Assembly: GCA_900215285.1 (NCBI GenBank)
Contig: OCMG01000004.1
Span: forward strand, 1,906,001 to 1,970,000
Source of the DNA: Ensifer adhaerens
GTDB taxonomy: Bacteria; Pseudomonadota; Alphaproteobacteria; Rhizobiales; Rhizobiaceae
DNA length: 64,000 nt
Direction: 5' to 3'
The notes under the pieces were generated by a model. That model did not search any database and was not told the origin of the DNA. It saw only the letters and a list, made by a program, of their open reading frames with translations. This document shows, piece after piece, positions 1 through 8,316 of the stretch. The translations under genes and the position numbers were made by a program. The first letter of the stretch is position 1; each line of letters starts with the position of its first letter.

Positions 1-1526
1 ATGTATTTGCCGATCTCGCCGATTTCGGCGCTCGCGGCCGGTGTCTCGTAGGCGAGGTGTCCTTCCGACATGACGAGGATTCGGTCCGACAGTTCAAGAA
101 TTTCGTCGAGGTCCTCGCTGATCAGCAGCACGGCGGTTCCCGAATTGCGGGCGGCCATGATGCGGGCGCGGATTTCGGCGACGGCCGAGAAATCGAGGCC
201 GAAGCAGGGGTTGGCGATGACCAGTAGATCGACCTCGCCGGTGAGTTCGCGGGCCAGCACCGCGCGCTGCACATTGCCGCCGGAGAGCGAAGCGATGGGC
301 GAAGCCAGCGAGGCGGTCTTCACCTTGTACTCGCCGACCAGACGCGCGGCTTCGGCCATCATGCGGCGGGTGTCGAGCCAGAACTGGTTCTTGCCGGCTT
401 TGGCGTCGAAATCGCGAAAGAAGATGTTTTCCGCCACCGTCATCTTCGGTGCGCAGGCATTTTTCAGCGGTTCTTCCGGCAGGTAGCGGACGTTGAACTT
501 GCGGGCCTCCGTGCGGGTCGCCTTGTAAGGCGTATCCTTGACGCGGATTTCGCCTTCCTCCAGCGGGCGCTGGCCGGCGAGCATCTGCATCAGTTCCATC
601 TGGCCGTTGCCGGAAATGCCGGCAATGCCGACGATCTCGCCGGCCTTCACCTTCAGATCGCCGATCTCGATGGTCTTGAAACCGGAGCGGTCGGGGGCCT
701 TCGCGCCCTTCACTTCGAGCACGACAGACCCGGAAGTCTCGACGCGCTTTGCTGAGCGGACGAGTTCCTTCTCACCGATCATCATGGCAGCCATGTCGGC
801 GGTCGAAAGATCCGAAACCTTGCCGCCGCCGGCATATTCGCCACGGCGCAGAACGGAGACTTCGTCGGCAAAGGCTGTGACTTCGCGGAACTTGTGGCTG
901 ATCATCAGGCAGGTGAGGTCGCCCGCCGTCGTCAGCCCCCGCACCATGCCCAGCAGTTCGTCGGCCTCCGATGGCGTCAGCACCGAGGTCGGTTCGTCGA
1001 GGATGAGGAACTTGCGGCCGAGATAGAGCTGCTTCAGCAGTTCCAGCTTCTGCTTCTCGCCGGCGGCCAGACGCCCGACGGGCACGTCTAGAGGCACCTG
1101 GAAGGGCATTGTCGCCATGAAGGCGGCCAGCGCCTCGCGCTCGCGGCCCCAGTTGATCTTGGCCGGTACGTCGGCGCGGCTGATCACCAGGTTTTCGGCG
1201 GCGGTGAGCGATGGGACAAGTGTGAAATGCTGGTAGACCATGCCCAGCCCGAGATCGTGCGCGGCTCGCGGGTTGGGAACCTCGACTTCGCGGCCGTCGA
1301 TGGTCAACTGGCCGGCGGTCGGTCGGTTGAAGCCCATGATGCATTTGACGAGCGTCGACTTGCCGGCGCCGTTTTCGCCCAGCAGCACATGGAAGGAGCC
1401 GGCGGGCACCTTGATCGAGACATCGCGCAGCGCCGTGAAATTGCCGAAGCGCATGGTCATGCCGAGCGTTTCGAGCGAGAGCGCCCGGGTCGGCGGGTGA
1501 GGGGAGCGTTCGAGAACGTGGTTCAT
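1..1526 (-). CDS. BMP-family ABC transporter, duplicated ATP-binding subunit (partial, C-terminus off window)
   Basis: Energises a nucleoside/BMP-type importer at the cytoplasmic face. About 508 residues are visible, with two RbsA/YufO-like nucleotide-binding domains. The first has Walker A GENGAGKS and Walker B LILDEPTS. The second has the degenerate P-loop [10 protein letters not shown], signature LSGGNVQR, and ANP in place of the usual acidic Walker B, as is usual for the second half of this family. The start at 1526 overlaps the stop of the BiuH-like gene (ATGA), so the two are translationally coupled. The C-terminal end lies beyond position 1. Substrate is inferred only from the neighbouring hydrolase. 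Confidence 0.93.
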   Translation of the reverse strand, partial: MNHVLERSPHPPTRALSLETLGMTMRFGNFTALRDVSIKVPAGSFHVLLGENGAGKSTLVKCIMGFNRPTAGQLTIDGREVEVPNPRAAHDLGLGMVYQHFTLVPSLTAAENLVISRADVPAKINWGREREALAAFMATMPFQVPLDVPVGRLAAGEKQKLELLKQLYLGRKFLILDEPTSVLTPSEADELLGMVRGLTTAGDLTCLMISHKFREVTAFADEVSVLRRGEYAGGGKVSDLSTADMAAMMIGEKELVRSAKRVETSGSVVLEVKGAKAPDRSGFKTIEIGDLKVKAGEIVGIAGISGNGQMELMQMLAGQRPLEEGEIRVKDTPYKATRTEARKFNVRYLPEEPLKNACAPKMTVAENIFFRDFDAKAGKNQFWLDTRRMMAEAARLVGEYKVKTASLASPIASLSGGNVQRAVLARELTGEVDLLVIANPCFGLDFSAVAEIRARIMAARNSGTAVLLISEDLDEILELSDRILVMSEGHLAYETPAASAEIGEIGKY

Positions 1527-2200
1527 GGCAGGGCACTCACCAGTTTCTCGCTGTCGGAGACGGAGCCGAAGACGCCGCCCTGCATCTTGACCATCTTGAT
1601 CGCGGCGGCGTGGTTGCCTGGATCGGTCGCGCCGCAGCAGTCTTCGAGGATCAGGCATTCGAAGCCGCGATCGTTTGCCTCGCGCATCGTGGTCGAGACG
1701 CAGACATCGGTGGTGATGCCGGTGAGGATGATGTTCTCGATGCCCTTGGTGCGCAGGATCAGTTCGAGATCGGTGGCGCAGAAGGAGCCCTTGCCGGGCT
1801 TGTCGATGATGATCTCGCCGGCAATCGGATAAAGCTCGTCGATAATGTCCCAGCCCGGTTCGCCGCGCACGAGGATGCGGCCGCAGGGTCCGAGATCGCC
1901 GATGCCCGCCCCGATCTGCTGCGAGCGCCAGCGCTTGTTGGGCGGCAGGTCGGAAAGGTCGGGGCGATGGCCTTCGCGGGTGTGGATGATGTGGTAGCCC
2001 TTTTCGCGCATGGCGGTGAGCACCTTCTTGATTGGCTCGATGGGCGCGCGGGTGAGCGACAGGTCATAGCCCATCTTGTCGACATAGCCGCCGGGCCCGC
2101 AGAAATCGGTCTGCATGTCGATGATGATCAGCGCAGTGTTTTCAGGGCGCAGGTCGCCGTTATAGGGCCAGAGATAGGGGGCAGCCTTGACGGTGGTCAT
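1523..2200 (-). CDS. biuH: isochorismatase-family cysteine hydrolase, likely biuret amidohydrolase
   Basis: A 225-aa cysteine hydrolase probably converting biuret to allophanate and ammonia in the cytoplasm. The isochorismatase-fold triad is Asp28 (IIIDMQTDF), Lys134 ([10 protein letters not shown]) and Cys167 ([11 protein letters not shown]). These sit exactly eight residues before the triad I recall for Rhizobium leguminosarum BiuH (Asp36, Lys142, Cys175), and the flanking sequence also agrees with what I remember of that protein. It lies inside an ABC-importer operon between permease and ATPase genes, which fits uptake followed by hydrolysis. No allophanate hydrolase is in the window. Alternatives are a related ureido or carbamoyl amidase such as a RutB-like enzyme. 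Confidence 0.82.
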   Translation of the reverse strand: MTTVKAAPYLWPYNGDLRPENTALIIIDMQTDFCGPGGYVDKMGYDLSLTRAPIEPIKKVLTAMREKGYHIIHTREGHRPDLSDLPPNKRWRSQQIGAGIGDLGPCGRILVRGEPGWDIIDELYPIAGEIIIDKPGKGSFCATDLELILRTKGIENIILTGITTDVCVSTTMREANDRGFECLILEDCCGATDPGNHAAAIKMVKMQGGVFGSVSDSEKLVSALP

Positions 2201-2218
2201 CGAGAAGGTCTCCAGTCG

Positions 2219-3142
2219 TTACTTGGTGATGCTGAGTTCGCCGGGAGCCGAGGTCATCGCCCGCGTGGTCGAACTGGTGGCAATGAGAAGGCCGAGCGTC
2301 AGGACATATGGCGCGGCGTAGAAGAGGTAATAGCCTTGCGTGACGCCGACTGATTGCAGCGCCGGGCCGAGTGCGCCGGCACCGCCGAAGAGGAGCGAGG
2401 CATAGGCGCAGTTGATCGGGCTCCAGCGGGCGAAGATGACGAGCGCCACAGCCATCAATCCCTGGCCAGAGGAGATGCCTTCGTTCCAGCTGCCCGGATA
2501 ATAGAGCGAGAGATAGGCCCCGCCGATGCCGGCGAGCGCGCCGCCGGCGGCGGTGGACCAGAGACGGACGCGGTTGACGTCGATGCCCAGCGCGCGGGCG
2601 GCGTCTGCGCTGTCTCCGGCGACACGGATGGTGAGGCCGACTTTCGTATTCTTGAGCATCCAGGAGGCGGCAATGGCGAGTGCGATGCCGGCGATGAAGA
2701 GGACGTTGACGCGAAGTGCTGCCTGCACCTGCGGGACATCTGACCACCAGCCGAGCGAGATGGCCGGGAGATGCGGGGCGACGGGCTGGATGAAGGGCTT
2801 GCCGAAGAAGAAGGCGAGGCCGGAGCCGAAGATCATCAGGGCAATGCCGAGCGCGATGTCGTTGACCTTGGGCAGCTTGCAGATCCAGCCGTGGAAGAGG
2901 CCGAAAAGCATGCCGAAGAAGGCTGCAGCGAGAAGGCCGATCCAGGCGGAATTGGTCTGGTAGGCAACCGCATAACCGCTCATCGCGCCGAAGACGAGGG
3001 TGCCTTCGAGGCCGAGATTGACGCGACCGGAGCGCTCCGTCAGCGCCTCGCCGACCGAGACGAAGATGAAGGGCGTGGAGACGCGGATGGCGCCGCCGAG
3101 GATGGCAAGGGGCACGCCCCAGAGGCCGATATCGGTCGTCAT
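2219..3142 (-). CDS. BMP-family ABC transporter permease (YufQ-like)
   Basis: A 307-aa inner-membrane permease with about eight to ten hydrophobic segments and the conserved EALTERSGRVNLGLEG stretch near the N-terminus that is typical of the second permease of nucleoside/BMP importers. It pairs with the 370-aa permease upstream, overlapping it by four bases, and is followed by the BiuH-like gene. The start at 3142 is fixed by that overlap. Confidence 0.92.
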   Translation of the reverse strand: MTTDIGLWGVPLAILGGAIRVSTPFIFVSVGEALTERSGRVNLGLEGTLVFGAMSGYAVAYQTNSAWIGLLAAAFFGMLFGLFHGWICKLPKVNDIALGIALMIFGSGLAFFFGKPFIQPVAPHLPAISLGWWSDVPQVQAALRVNVLFIAGIALAIAASWMLKNTKVGLTIRVAGDSADAARALGIDVNRVRLWSTAAGGALAGIGGAYLSLYYPGSWNEGISSGQGLMAVALVIFARWSPINCAYASLLFGGAGALGPALQSVGVTQGYYLFYAAPYVLTLGLLIATSSTTRAMTSAPGELSITK

Positions 3143-4251
3143 GTGCGAGCTCCCTTCACGAGTTTGACGATGCTGACCTTGTCCTGCAGGGCATCGGAGA
3201 GAAGGATGGTGATGAAGACGATGCCTTCGAGCACGAGGATGGTGGCGTCCGGCAGGTCGAGCCGGCGCTGGATCAGGCCGCTGGAGGCCTCGAAACCAGC
3301 AAAGACGATGGCGGCGGGGATGATGGCAAGGCCGTTATGGCGGGCAAGGAAGGCGATGAGGATGCCCGTATAGCCGTAACCGGCGGCGAGCGAAGCATTG
3401 GCCGAGCCGTGGACGGCAGCGACCTCGAACATGCCGGCGAGCCCTGCGAAGGCACCGCCGAGCGCGGTGAAGCCGATCATCAGGAGACCCGCCGGAAGGC
3501 CTTGAATTTGCGCAGCTTTCACATTGCCGCCGACGATGCGGGCAGCGAAGCCCCAGGTCGTGCGCTCGATGAGCAGCCAGCAGAGCACGCAGCCGATGAT
3601 GCCGACGGCGAGGCCCCAATGAACACCGACGCCGGGGATTTCGCCGATGCGCCAGGCATCGGGCAGCGGCGCGGTGGATGGCTTGTTGAGGCTGGCGGGA
3701 TCGCGGAGCGGCCCTTCGACCAGATGGTTCATCAGCGCGATGGCGATATAGGCCATGAGCAGCGAGGAGATGGTTTCGTTGACGCCGCGCAGGTGACGGA
3801 GCGCGCCGATGCCGCCGATCCAGGCGCCGCCGACGAGAGCAGCGGCGATGGCCATGGCCAGGATGCCGATCGGACCTGGCAGGCCGGGCGCCAGCATCGC
3901 GACCGCGCCGGCGGCCACGCCACCGAGGACGATTGCGCCTTCTCCGCCGATGATGACGAGGCCCAGGCGGGCAGGCAGCGCCACGCACAACGCTGCCAAC
4001 AGGAGTGGCGCGGCACGAGCCAGCGTGTTCGTCCAGGAGAAGCCGGTGCCGAAGCCGGCCTTGTAGACGAGCGCGAAAAACTCAAACGGCGATTTGCCGA
4101 GCGCGAGCAGGAAAAGCGAGAAGATCAGCATGCCGACGAGAAGCGCGGCGAGTGGCAGAAACAGTGCGTCCAGCTTGCGGCCGAGCGTTTCGGCCGTCTC
4201 GGCATTCATCGCCCCAGTCGCGGGGCCGGCAAGTCCTGCTTCGGTGGTCAT
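3139..4251 (-). CDS. BMP-family ABC transporter permease (YufP-like)
   Basis: A 370-aa inner-membrane permease, the longer partner of the heteromeric channel. It has a hydrophobic N-terminal anchor after about 30 residues and multiple further membrane spans, with the family stretch GGEGAIVLGG and a cytoplasmic loop GAL-RHLRGVNETISSLLM that probably contacts the ATPase. It follows the binding-protein gene by 126 bases containing a hairpin, and overlaps the next permease by four bases. Confidence 0.92.
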   Translation of the reverse strand: MTTEAGLAGPATGAMNAETAETLGRKLDALFLPLAALLVGMLIFSLFLLALGKSPFEFFALVYKAGFGTGFSWTNTLARAAPLLLAALCVALPARLGLVIIGGEGAIVLGGVAAGAVAMLAPGLPGPIGILAMAIAAALVGGAWIGGIGALRHLRGVNETISSLLMAYIAIALMNHLVEGPLRDPASLNKPSTAPLPDAWRIGEIPGVGVHWGLAVGIIGCVLCWLLIERTTWGFAARIVGGNVKAAQIQGLPAGLLMIGFTALGGAFAGLAGMFEVAAVHGSANASLAAGYGYTGILIAFLARHNGLAIIPAAIVFAGFEASSGLIQRRLDLPDATILVLEGIVFITILLSDALQDKVSIVKLVKGART

Positions 4252-4339
4252 GGCCTGTTGTTCCCTAAGGTCTTCAAGGGGAGCCGCGCGCCGCTGGAAG
4301 CGCGTGGCCGGTTCGTCGTTTCGTCCGGCCCTTCGGTCC

Positions 4340-4366
4340 GCCCCTCATCCACCTGGGCTGAGGGGC
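4340..4366 (-). other. intercistronic hairpin between binding-protein and permease genes
   Basis: Eight-base arms GCCCCTCA (4340-4347) and TGAGGGGC (4359-4366) enclose an 11-base loop. It lies just downstream of the binding-protein gene on the minus strand and has no T tract. This suggests a 3' stabiliser or partial terminator that keeps the binding protein more abundant than the permeases. Function is inferred. Confidence 0.5.
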
Positions 4367-4377
4367 TTCACACGTCT

Positions 4378-5502
4378 TTACGACGTCGAGCCGACAACAC
4401 CCTCGACGAGGTAGTCCATGCTCTCGAGCTTGACGTCGGTCTCGGCGAAGGCCTCGCCTTCCTTGGCAACCACATTGCCCTTGTTGTCCTTGAGCGGCCC
4501 CTTGATGACGGAGAAGCCGCCTTTCAGGATCTGCGCCTTGGTATCTTCGAACTGCTTGCGCGAGGCTTCGCTGACCGCAGGGCCGAGCGGGCTCATCTTG
4601 ATGAAGCCTTCGGCAAGGCCGCCGCGCACGAAGTTGGGGATCGTCTCGCCCTTGAGCGTCGCATTGACCATGTCGGTATAGACCTTGCCCCAGTTCCATT
4701 CCGCACCCGTGAGGTACTTTTCCGGTGCGAGCTTCGACTGGTTGGCGTGATAACCGCAGAGATACATGCCACGGCCAGCACCGGTTTCCATGACCACCTT
4801 CGGCCCGTCGACATGGCAGGTAATGACGTCGACGCCCTGGTCGGCCAGCGCGTTCGTGGCTTCGGCTTCCTTGACCGCGAGCGACCATTCGCCGGTGAAG
4901 ATCACCTGGCAGGTGATGGTGGGGTCGACGGCGCGCGCGCCAAGCAGGAAGGAGTTGATGTTGAGGAGCACCTGCGGGATCGGCTTGGCTGCGACGAAAC
5001 CGATCTTCTTCGACTTCGTCGCATGGCCGGCCGCGATGCCGTTCAGATATTGGCCCATGCCGATGTAGCCGAAATAGGAGCCGACATTTGTCGGGTTCTT
5101 CGGTGTCCAGAGCCCGCCGCAATGCTCGAAGCGGACGTCCTTGTACTTTGGCGCGAGCGTCAGAATGTGGGGGTCGAAATAGCCGAAGGAGGTGGGGAAG
5201 AGGAGGGAAGCGCCGTCGAAATTGATCATCGACTCCATCGTCTTCTGCACGTCGACGGTCTCCGGCACCCGCTCTTCCTCGACGACCTTCACGCCCGGGA
5301 TTTGCTTGACGACGGCAGCGCCTTCGGCATGCGATTGGTTGTAACCATAATCATCCTTAGCGCCGACATAGATGAAGCCGACCGTCAGGCCGGCGGCGCG
5401 GGCGACGCCGGCCGGCAGGATGCTGGAGGCGGCGGCAAGACCGGCGACGCCGGCGGAGGTCTTGAGGAATTGGCGGCGATTGGGTGTCCAGATTTTCGTC
5501 AT
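4378..5502 (-). CDS. BMP-family ABC transporter substrate-binding protein, Tat-exported
   Basis: A 374-aa periplasmic ligand-binding protein of the BMP/PnrA type. The N-terminus carries a twin-arginine signal (NRRQFLKTSAG) followed by a hydrophobic stretch and a likely cleavage after GVARA. The start at 5502 was chosen because GGGGAG lies eight to nine bases upstream and it places the RR motif at residues 8-9; a longer frame upstream lacks a ribosome-binding site. It is the first gene of the importer operon and is divergent from a LysR regulator. The ligand is unknown; the neighbouring BiuH-like hydrolase suggests biuret or a related ureido compound. Confidence 0.93.
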   Translation of the reverse strand: MTKIWTPNRRQFLKTSAGVAGLAAASSILPAGVARAAGLTVGFIYVGAKDDYGYNQSHAEGAAVVKQIPGVKVVEEERVPETVDVQKTMESMINFDGASLLFPTSFGYFDPHILTLAPKYKDVRFEHCGGLWTPKNPTNVGSYFGYIGMGQYLNGIAAGHATKSKKIGFVAAKPIPQVLLNINSFLLGARAVDPTITCQVIFTGEWSLAVKEAEATNALADQGVDVITCHVDGPKVVMETGAGRGMYLCGYHANQSKLAPEKYLTGAEWNWGKVYTDMVNATLKGETIPNFVRGGLAEGFIKMSPLGPAVSEASRKQFEDTKAQILKGGFSVIKGPLKDNKGNVVAKEGEAFAETDVKLESMDYLVEGVVGSTS

Positions 5503-5646
5503 TGCAATGCTCCCCGGTGCGGTTCCTGTAAATGAAAAATGGTCTGCTCTGCGCGCCCTGGTCCTCCTGAGAGACTGTCGCGCCTCAATTTCAGGCACAC
5601 GTTATTCGGATGGCGGTGCAAATGTCTTGTGCTATGTTTTGGCCAG

Positions 5647-5669
5647 GCTGCTGCAAAAAATGCAGCAGC
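5647..5669. promoter_or_regulatory. perfect 9-bp inverted repeat at the LysR start
   Basis: GCTGCTGCA-A5-TGCAGCAGC, perfect 9-base arms around an A5 spacer, ends one base before the first possible ATG of the LysR gene (5671) and 14 bases before the preferred one. It could be an autoregulatory operator or an mRNA hairpin that limits initiation. It is the only clear dyad in the divergent region between the regulator and the importer operon. Confidence 0.55.
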
Positions 5670-5682
5670 GATGGGGATGACG

Positions 5683-6591
5683 ATGCGCCACCTGACGACC
5701 TTTCGCTATATCGATGCCGTGGTGAAAGCGGGCTCCATCCGTGGCGCCGCAGAAAGCCTGGCAATAACCTCAACCGCGCTCAATCGGCGGATTCTTGCCA
5801 TTGAAGATGAGCTGGGCGTGCCCATCTTCGAGCGACTGCCGCATGGGGTGCGGCTCTCAAGTGCGGGTGAGCTTCTGATTCATCACATCCGCAACCAGAT
5901 GTCCGACATGGAGCGCGTGCGCTCCCAGATCGCCGACCTGTCCGGGGTTCGTCGCGGCCACGTTTCGATCGCGTGCAGCCAGGCCCTCCTGCCCTACTTT
6001 CTGCCGATGGAGATAGCGCTCTATCGCAAGGAGCACCCGAACGTGACCTTTGGCGTGCATGTGCGCGATCGCGAGGCGGCGGAGCGGGCGCTGGTCGATC
6101 ACACGGCCGATATCGCCATTGTGTTCGAGCCTGTGCGGCTGGCTGACTTCATGACACTGATGCGTGTCTTTCAGCCGGTCCATGTGGTGATGGGGCAGGG
6201 GCATCCTCTGACGGCGAAACAGGTTCTGCGCCTCAGCGATTGTCTGGCCTATCCGATCGCGCTGCCAACCGCGCCCTATGGCGTGCGGCACCTCATCGAC
6301 ATAGCCATGCTGGCAGCCTCGGTCAGGGTGGAGCCGGTGATCGAGTCCGACAGTTTCGAATTTCTGCGGAATCATGCGGTGGCGGAGAACATTCTCTCCT
6401 TCCAGATTCCCATCGGCCTGTCGCAGCAGACGAGCACGGGCGAGCTAGTCTCGCGGCCGCTCGATCGGCGTGACGTGCCGGCGGGCGTGCTTTACATGGG
6501 GCAGTTGAAGGGACGCACCCTGCCGGTCGCGGCGGCGCGCTTCGCCGCGCAATTGTCGGCGTCGCTGGCGTCGAAGTTCGAGGTATCCTGA
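5683..6591 (+). CDS. LysR-family transcriptional regulator
   Basis: A 302-aa regulator with an N-terminal winged helix-turn-helix (about residues 3-62; GSIRGAAESLAITSTALNRRI) followed by a periplasmic-binding-protein-like effector domain. It is transcribed divergently from the BMP importer/BiuH operon, the usual arrangement for a LysR activator of its neighbour, so it probably senses the imported N-compound. Three in-frame ATGs lie close together (5671, 5677, 5683); 5683 is preferred because GGGGA precedes it at good spacing and it gives the normal family length. The stop overlaps the T tract of the opposite-strand MFS terminator. Confidence 0.9.
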   Translation: MRHLTTFRYIDAVVKAGSIRGAAESLAITSTALNRRILAIEDELGVPIFERLPHGVRLSSAGELLIHHIRNQMSDMERVRSQIADLSGVRRGHVSIACSQALLPYFLPMEIALYRKEHPNVTFGVHVRDREAAERALVDHTADIAIVFEPVRLADFMTLMRVFQPVHVVMGQGHPLTAKQVLRLSDCLAYPIALPTAPYGVRHLIDIAMLAASVRVEPVIESDSFEFLRNHAVAENILSFQIPIGLSQQTSTGELVSRPLDRRDVPAGVLYMGQLKGRTLPVAAARFAAQLSASLASKFEVS

Positions 6592-6619
6592 AACAAAAAC
6601 GGCGCCCCGAAAGGCGCCG
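6591..6619 (-). terminator. Rho-independent terminator of the MFS gene
   Basis: CGGCGCC (6600-6606) and GGCGCCG (6613-6619) form a GC stem. Read on the minus strand it is followed by TTTTTGTTT (complement of 6591-6599), which is a canonical terminator 27 bases after the MFS stop. On the plus strand it may also stall transcription leaving the LysR gene. Confidence 0.85.
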
Positions 6620-6645
6620 CTCCGATGAAAATGGCCGATGCCGGC

Positions 6646-7998
6646 TCAGTCGTCCATCGTGTCCAGTTTGCGGCTGAAGGCAATCGCGCCGAGCGTGCAG
6701 ACCGCGCCGGACAACAGATACATGCCGACATAGGCAACGCCGAAGGAGGTCGCGAGACCAAGAGCCACCAGCGGCGCAAAGCCGGCGCCGATCAGCCAAG
6801 CCATGTTCGAAGTCAGCGCCGCACCGGAGTAGCGATAGACCTTGCCGAAGCGCGAGGCGACAGCTCCCGCAGCCTGACCGAAGGACAGGCCGAGCAGGGC
6901 AAACCCGATGATCACGAAGGCATCAAGACCGCGCGAACCATAGGAGAGCAGGACGGGGGCGATGATGCTGAAGATCGCGATCAGAACGGCAGCCACCGAA
7001 AGCTGACCACGGCGACCGATTTTGTCGGCGAGAAGGCCTGACAGGATGATCGTGCCCGTGCCGACGATTGCGCCGACCAGTTCCACCAGCAGGAAGCCGG
7101 AAATGTCGTGGTCGGTTGTCAGGGTCACCCAGCTCAGAGAGAAGATCGTGACGAGGTGGAACATGGCGAAGCTGGCGAGCGGCGTGAACGTGCCGATCAG
7201 CAGGTCGATGCCATGGTTCTTCACCAGGTCGACGGTGCGGACGGGCGCCAATTCGGCGCGGTCGAGCAAGGCGCCGAACTCGGTGGTCGCAACCAGGCGC
7301 AGGCGGGCAAAGAGGGCGACGACATTGATCGCGAAGGCGACGAAGAACGGATAGCGCCAGCCCCACTCCAGGAAGTCTGCCGCATTGAGGGCGGAGTGGA
7401 AGTAGGCGAACAGGCCGGCGGCGAAGATGAAGCCGATCGGCGCGCCGAGCTGCGGCATCATTGCGTACCAGCCTCTACGGCTCTGCGGTGCGTTCAGAGC
7501 CAGAAGCGAGGCAAGACCGTCCCAGGCGCCGCCGAGAGCGAAACCCTGGCCTAGACGGAAGACGATCAGCATGACAATCGCCCATTTCCCGACTTCGTTG
7601 TAGCTGGGCAGGAAGGCCATGGAGGCCGTCGAGCCTCCGAGAATCAGGAGAGCGGCGATCAGCTTCGTGCCTCGGCCATAAGCACGGTCGATGGCGGTGA
7701 AAACCACCGTGCCAACAGGCCGGGCCAGGAAGGCGAGCGAGAACACCGCGAACGACAGGAGGGTGCCTGTCAGATGATCGGTGAAGGGGAAGAAAAATTG
7801 TGGGAAAACAAGGACCGAGGCGATCCCGTAGACAAAGAAGTCGAAGAACTCCGAAGACCGACCAATGATCACGCCCAGCGCGATATTGCCGGGATCGGTC
7901 GTGGAGTCGGCATTGATACGCCGCGCATCGCGCTCTATGGACGCCGAACTCGGCGAGTGCGAACGGGGCTGGTCTGCTGATGCAATGTATGAACTCAT
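6646..7998 (-). CDS. MFS transporter, metabolite:H+ symporter (MHS) family
   Basis: A 450-aa, 12-helix secondary transporter of the inner membrane. After a hydrophilic N-terminal tail of about 35 residues it has the MHS-type opening SSEFFDFFVYG and the loop FLARPVG before the second helix pair. The closest known relatives carry shikimate, proline/betaine or dicarboxylates; the substrate here cannot be told. The start at 7998 is set by GGAGGAG nine bases upstream. It stands alone between a LysR gene and the cyo operon, with a palindrome 44-72 bases upstream of its start. Confidence 0.88.
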   Translation of the reverse strand: MSSYIASADQPRSHSPSSASIERDARRINADSTTDPGNIALGVIIGRSSEFFDFFVYGIASVLVFPQFFFPFTDHLTGTLLSFAVFSLAFLARPVGTVVFTAIDRAYGRGTKLIAALLILGGSTASMAFLPSYNEVGKWAIVMLIVFRLGQGFALGGAWDGLASLLALNAPQSRRGWYAMMPQLGAPIGFIFAAGLFAYFHSALNAADFLEWGWRYPFFVAFAINVVALFARLRLVATTEFGALLDRAELAPVRTVDLVKNHGIDLLIGTFTPLASFAMFHLVTIFSLSWVTLTTDHDISGFLLVELVGAIVGTGTIILSGLLADKIGRRGQLSVAAVLIAIFSIIAPVLLSYGSRGLDAFVIIGFALLGLSFGQAAGAVASRFGKVYRYSGAALTSNMAWLIGAGFAPLVALGLATSFGVAYVGMYLLSGAVCTLGAIAFSRKLDTMDD

Positions 7999-8041
7999 GG
8001 GCTGCTCCTCCTGCAGAAAACGCGGCTCCCGGGATTTTGTT

Positions 8042-8070
8042 TCGAACCAAATTCTCCCAAATTGGTTCGA
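8042..8070. promoter_or_regulatory. operator-like dyad upstream of the MFS gene
   Basis: TCGAACCAA (8042-8050) and TTGGTTCGA (8062-8070) are perfect 9-base arms separated by 11 bases. The site is 44-72 bases upstream of the MFS start, where a repressor or activator would act. The rest of the 318-base gap to cyoA holds an FNR-like box and no gene that I can support. Confidence 0.55.
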
Positions 8071-8256
8071 CCCCCGAAACAGCGCCTCGAACACACTATG
8101 CGCCTGCAAAATTGCTGCGTCAAATGGCCTCATGAGCAATTGCAGCGCAATCCGAAAAAAATGTTCTGCATCAATCTGTTAAAGTGTTAGCGAACGCAAA
8201 AGGCTTAAATCTGCCACAATTTTTCTTGCGGTGCGGCAACACAGCCTATGGCCTTA

Positions 8257-8270
8257 TTGATCCAGATCAT
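8257..8270. promoter_or_regulatory. FNR-like box upstream of cyoA
   Basis: TTGAT-CCAG-ATCAT matches the FNR/FnrN consensus TTGAT-N4-ATCAA at nine of ten positions. It is about 47 bases upstream of the cyoA start, a place where FNR would block initiation. This fits repression of an aerobic oxidase at low oxygen, as known for cyo in E. coli. Binding is inferred. Confidence 0.5.
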
Positions 8271-8316
8271 TTACCTGCCCGTTTCGGGAGGGAAGGGATG
8301 AAGCTGGAATCGAAAA

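Noticed and set aside
772..1536. A minus-strand frame of 254 codons in the ATPase region
   Set aside because: It is one frame off the ABC ATPase, whose Walker and signature motifs are all in the frame starting at 1526.
3337..5535. A 732-codon open frame on the plus strand
   Set aside because: It runs opposite to the permease and binding-protein genes, has a low-complexity Arg/Asp/Glu/Gly-rich product, and exists because high-GC codon use leaves few stops in this frame. No domain is recognisable.
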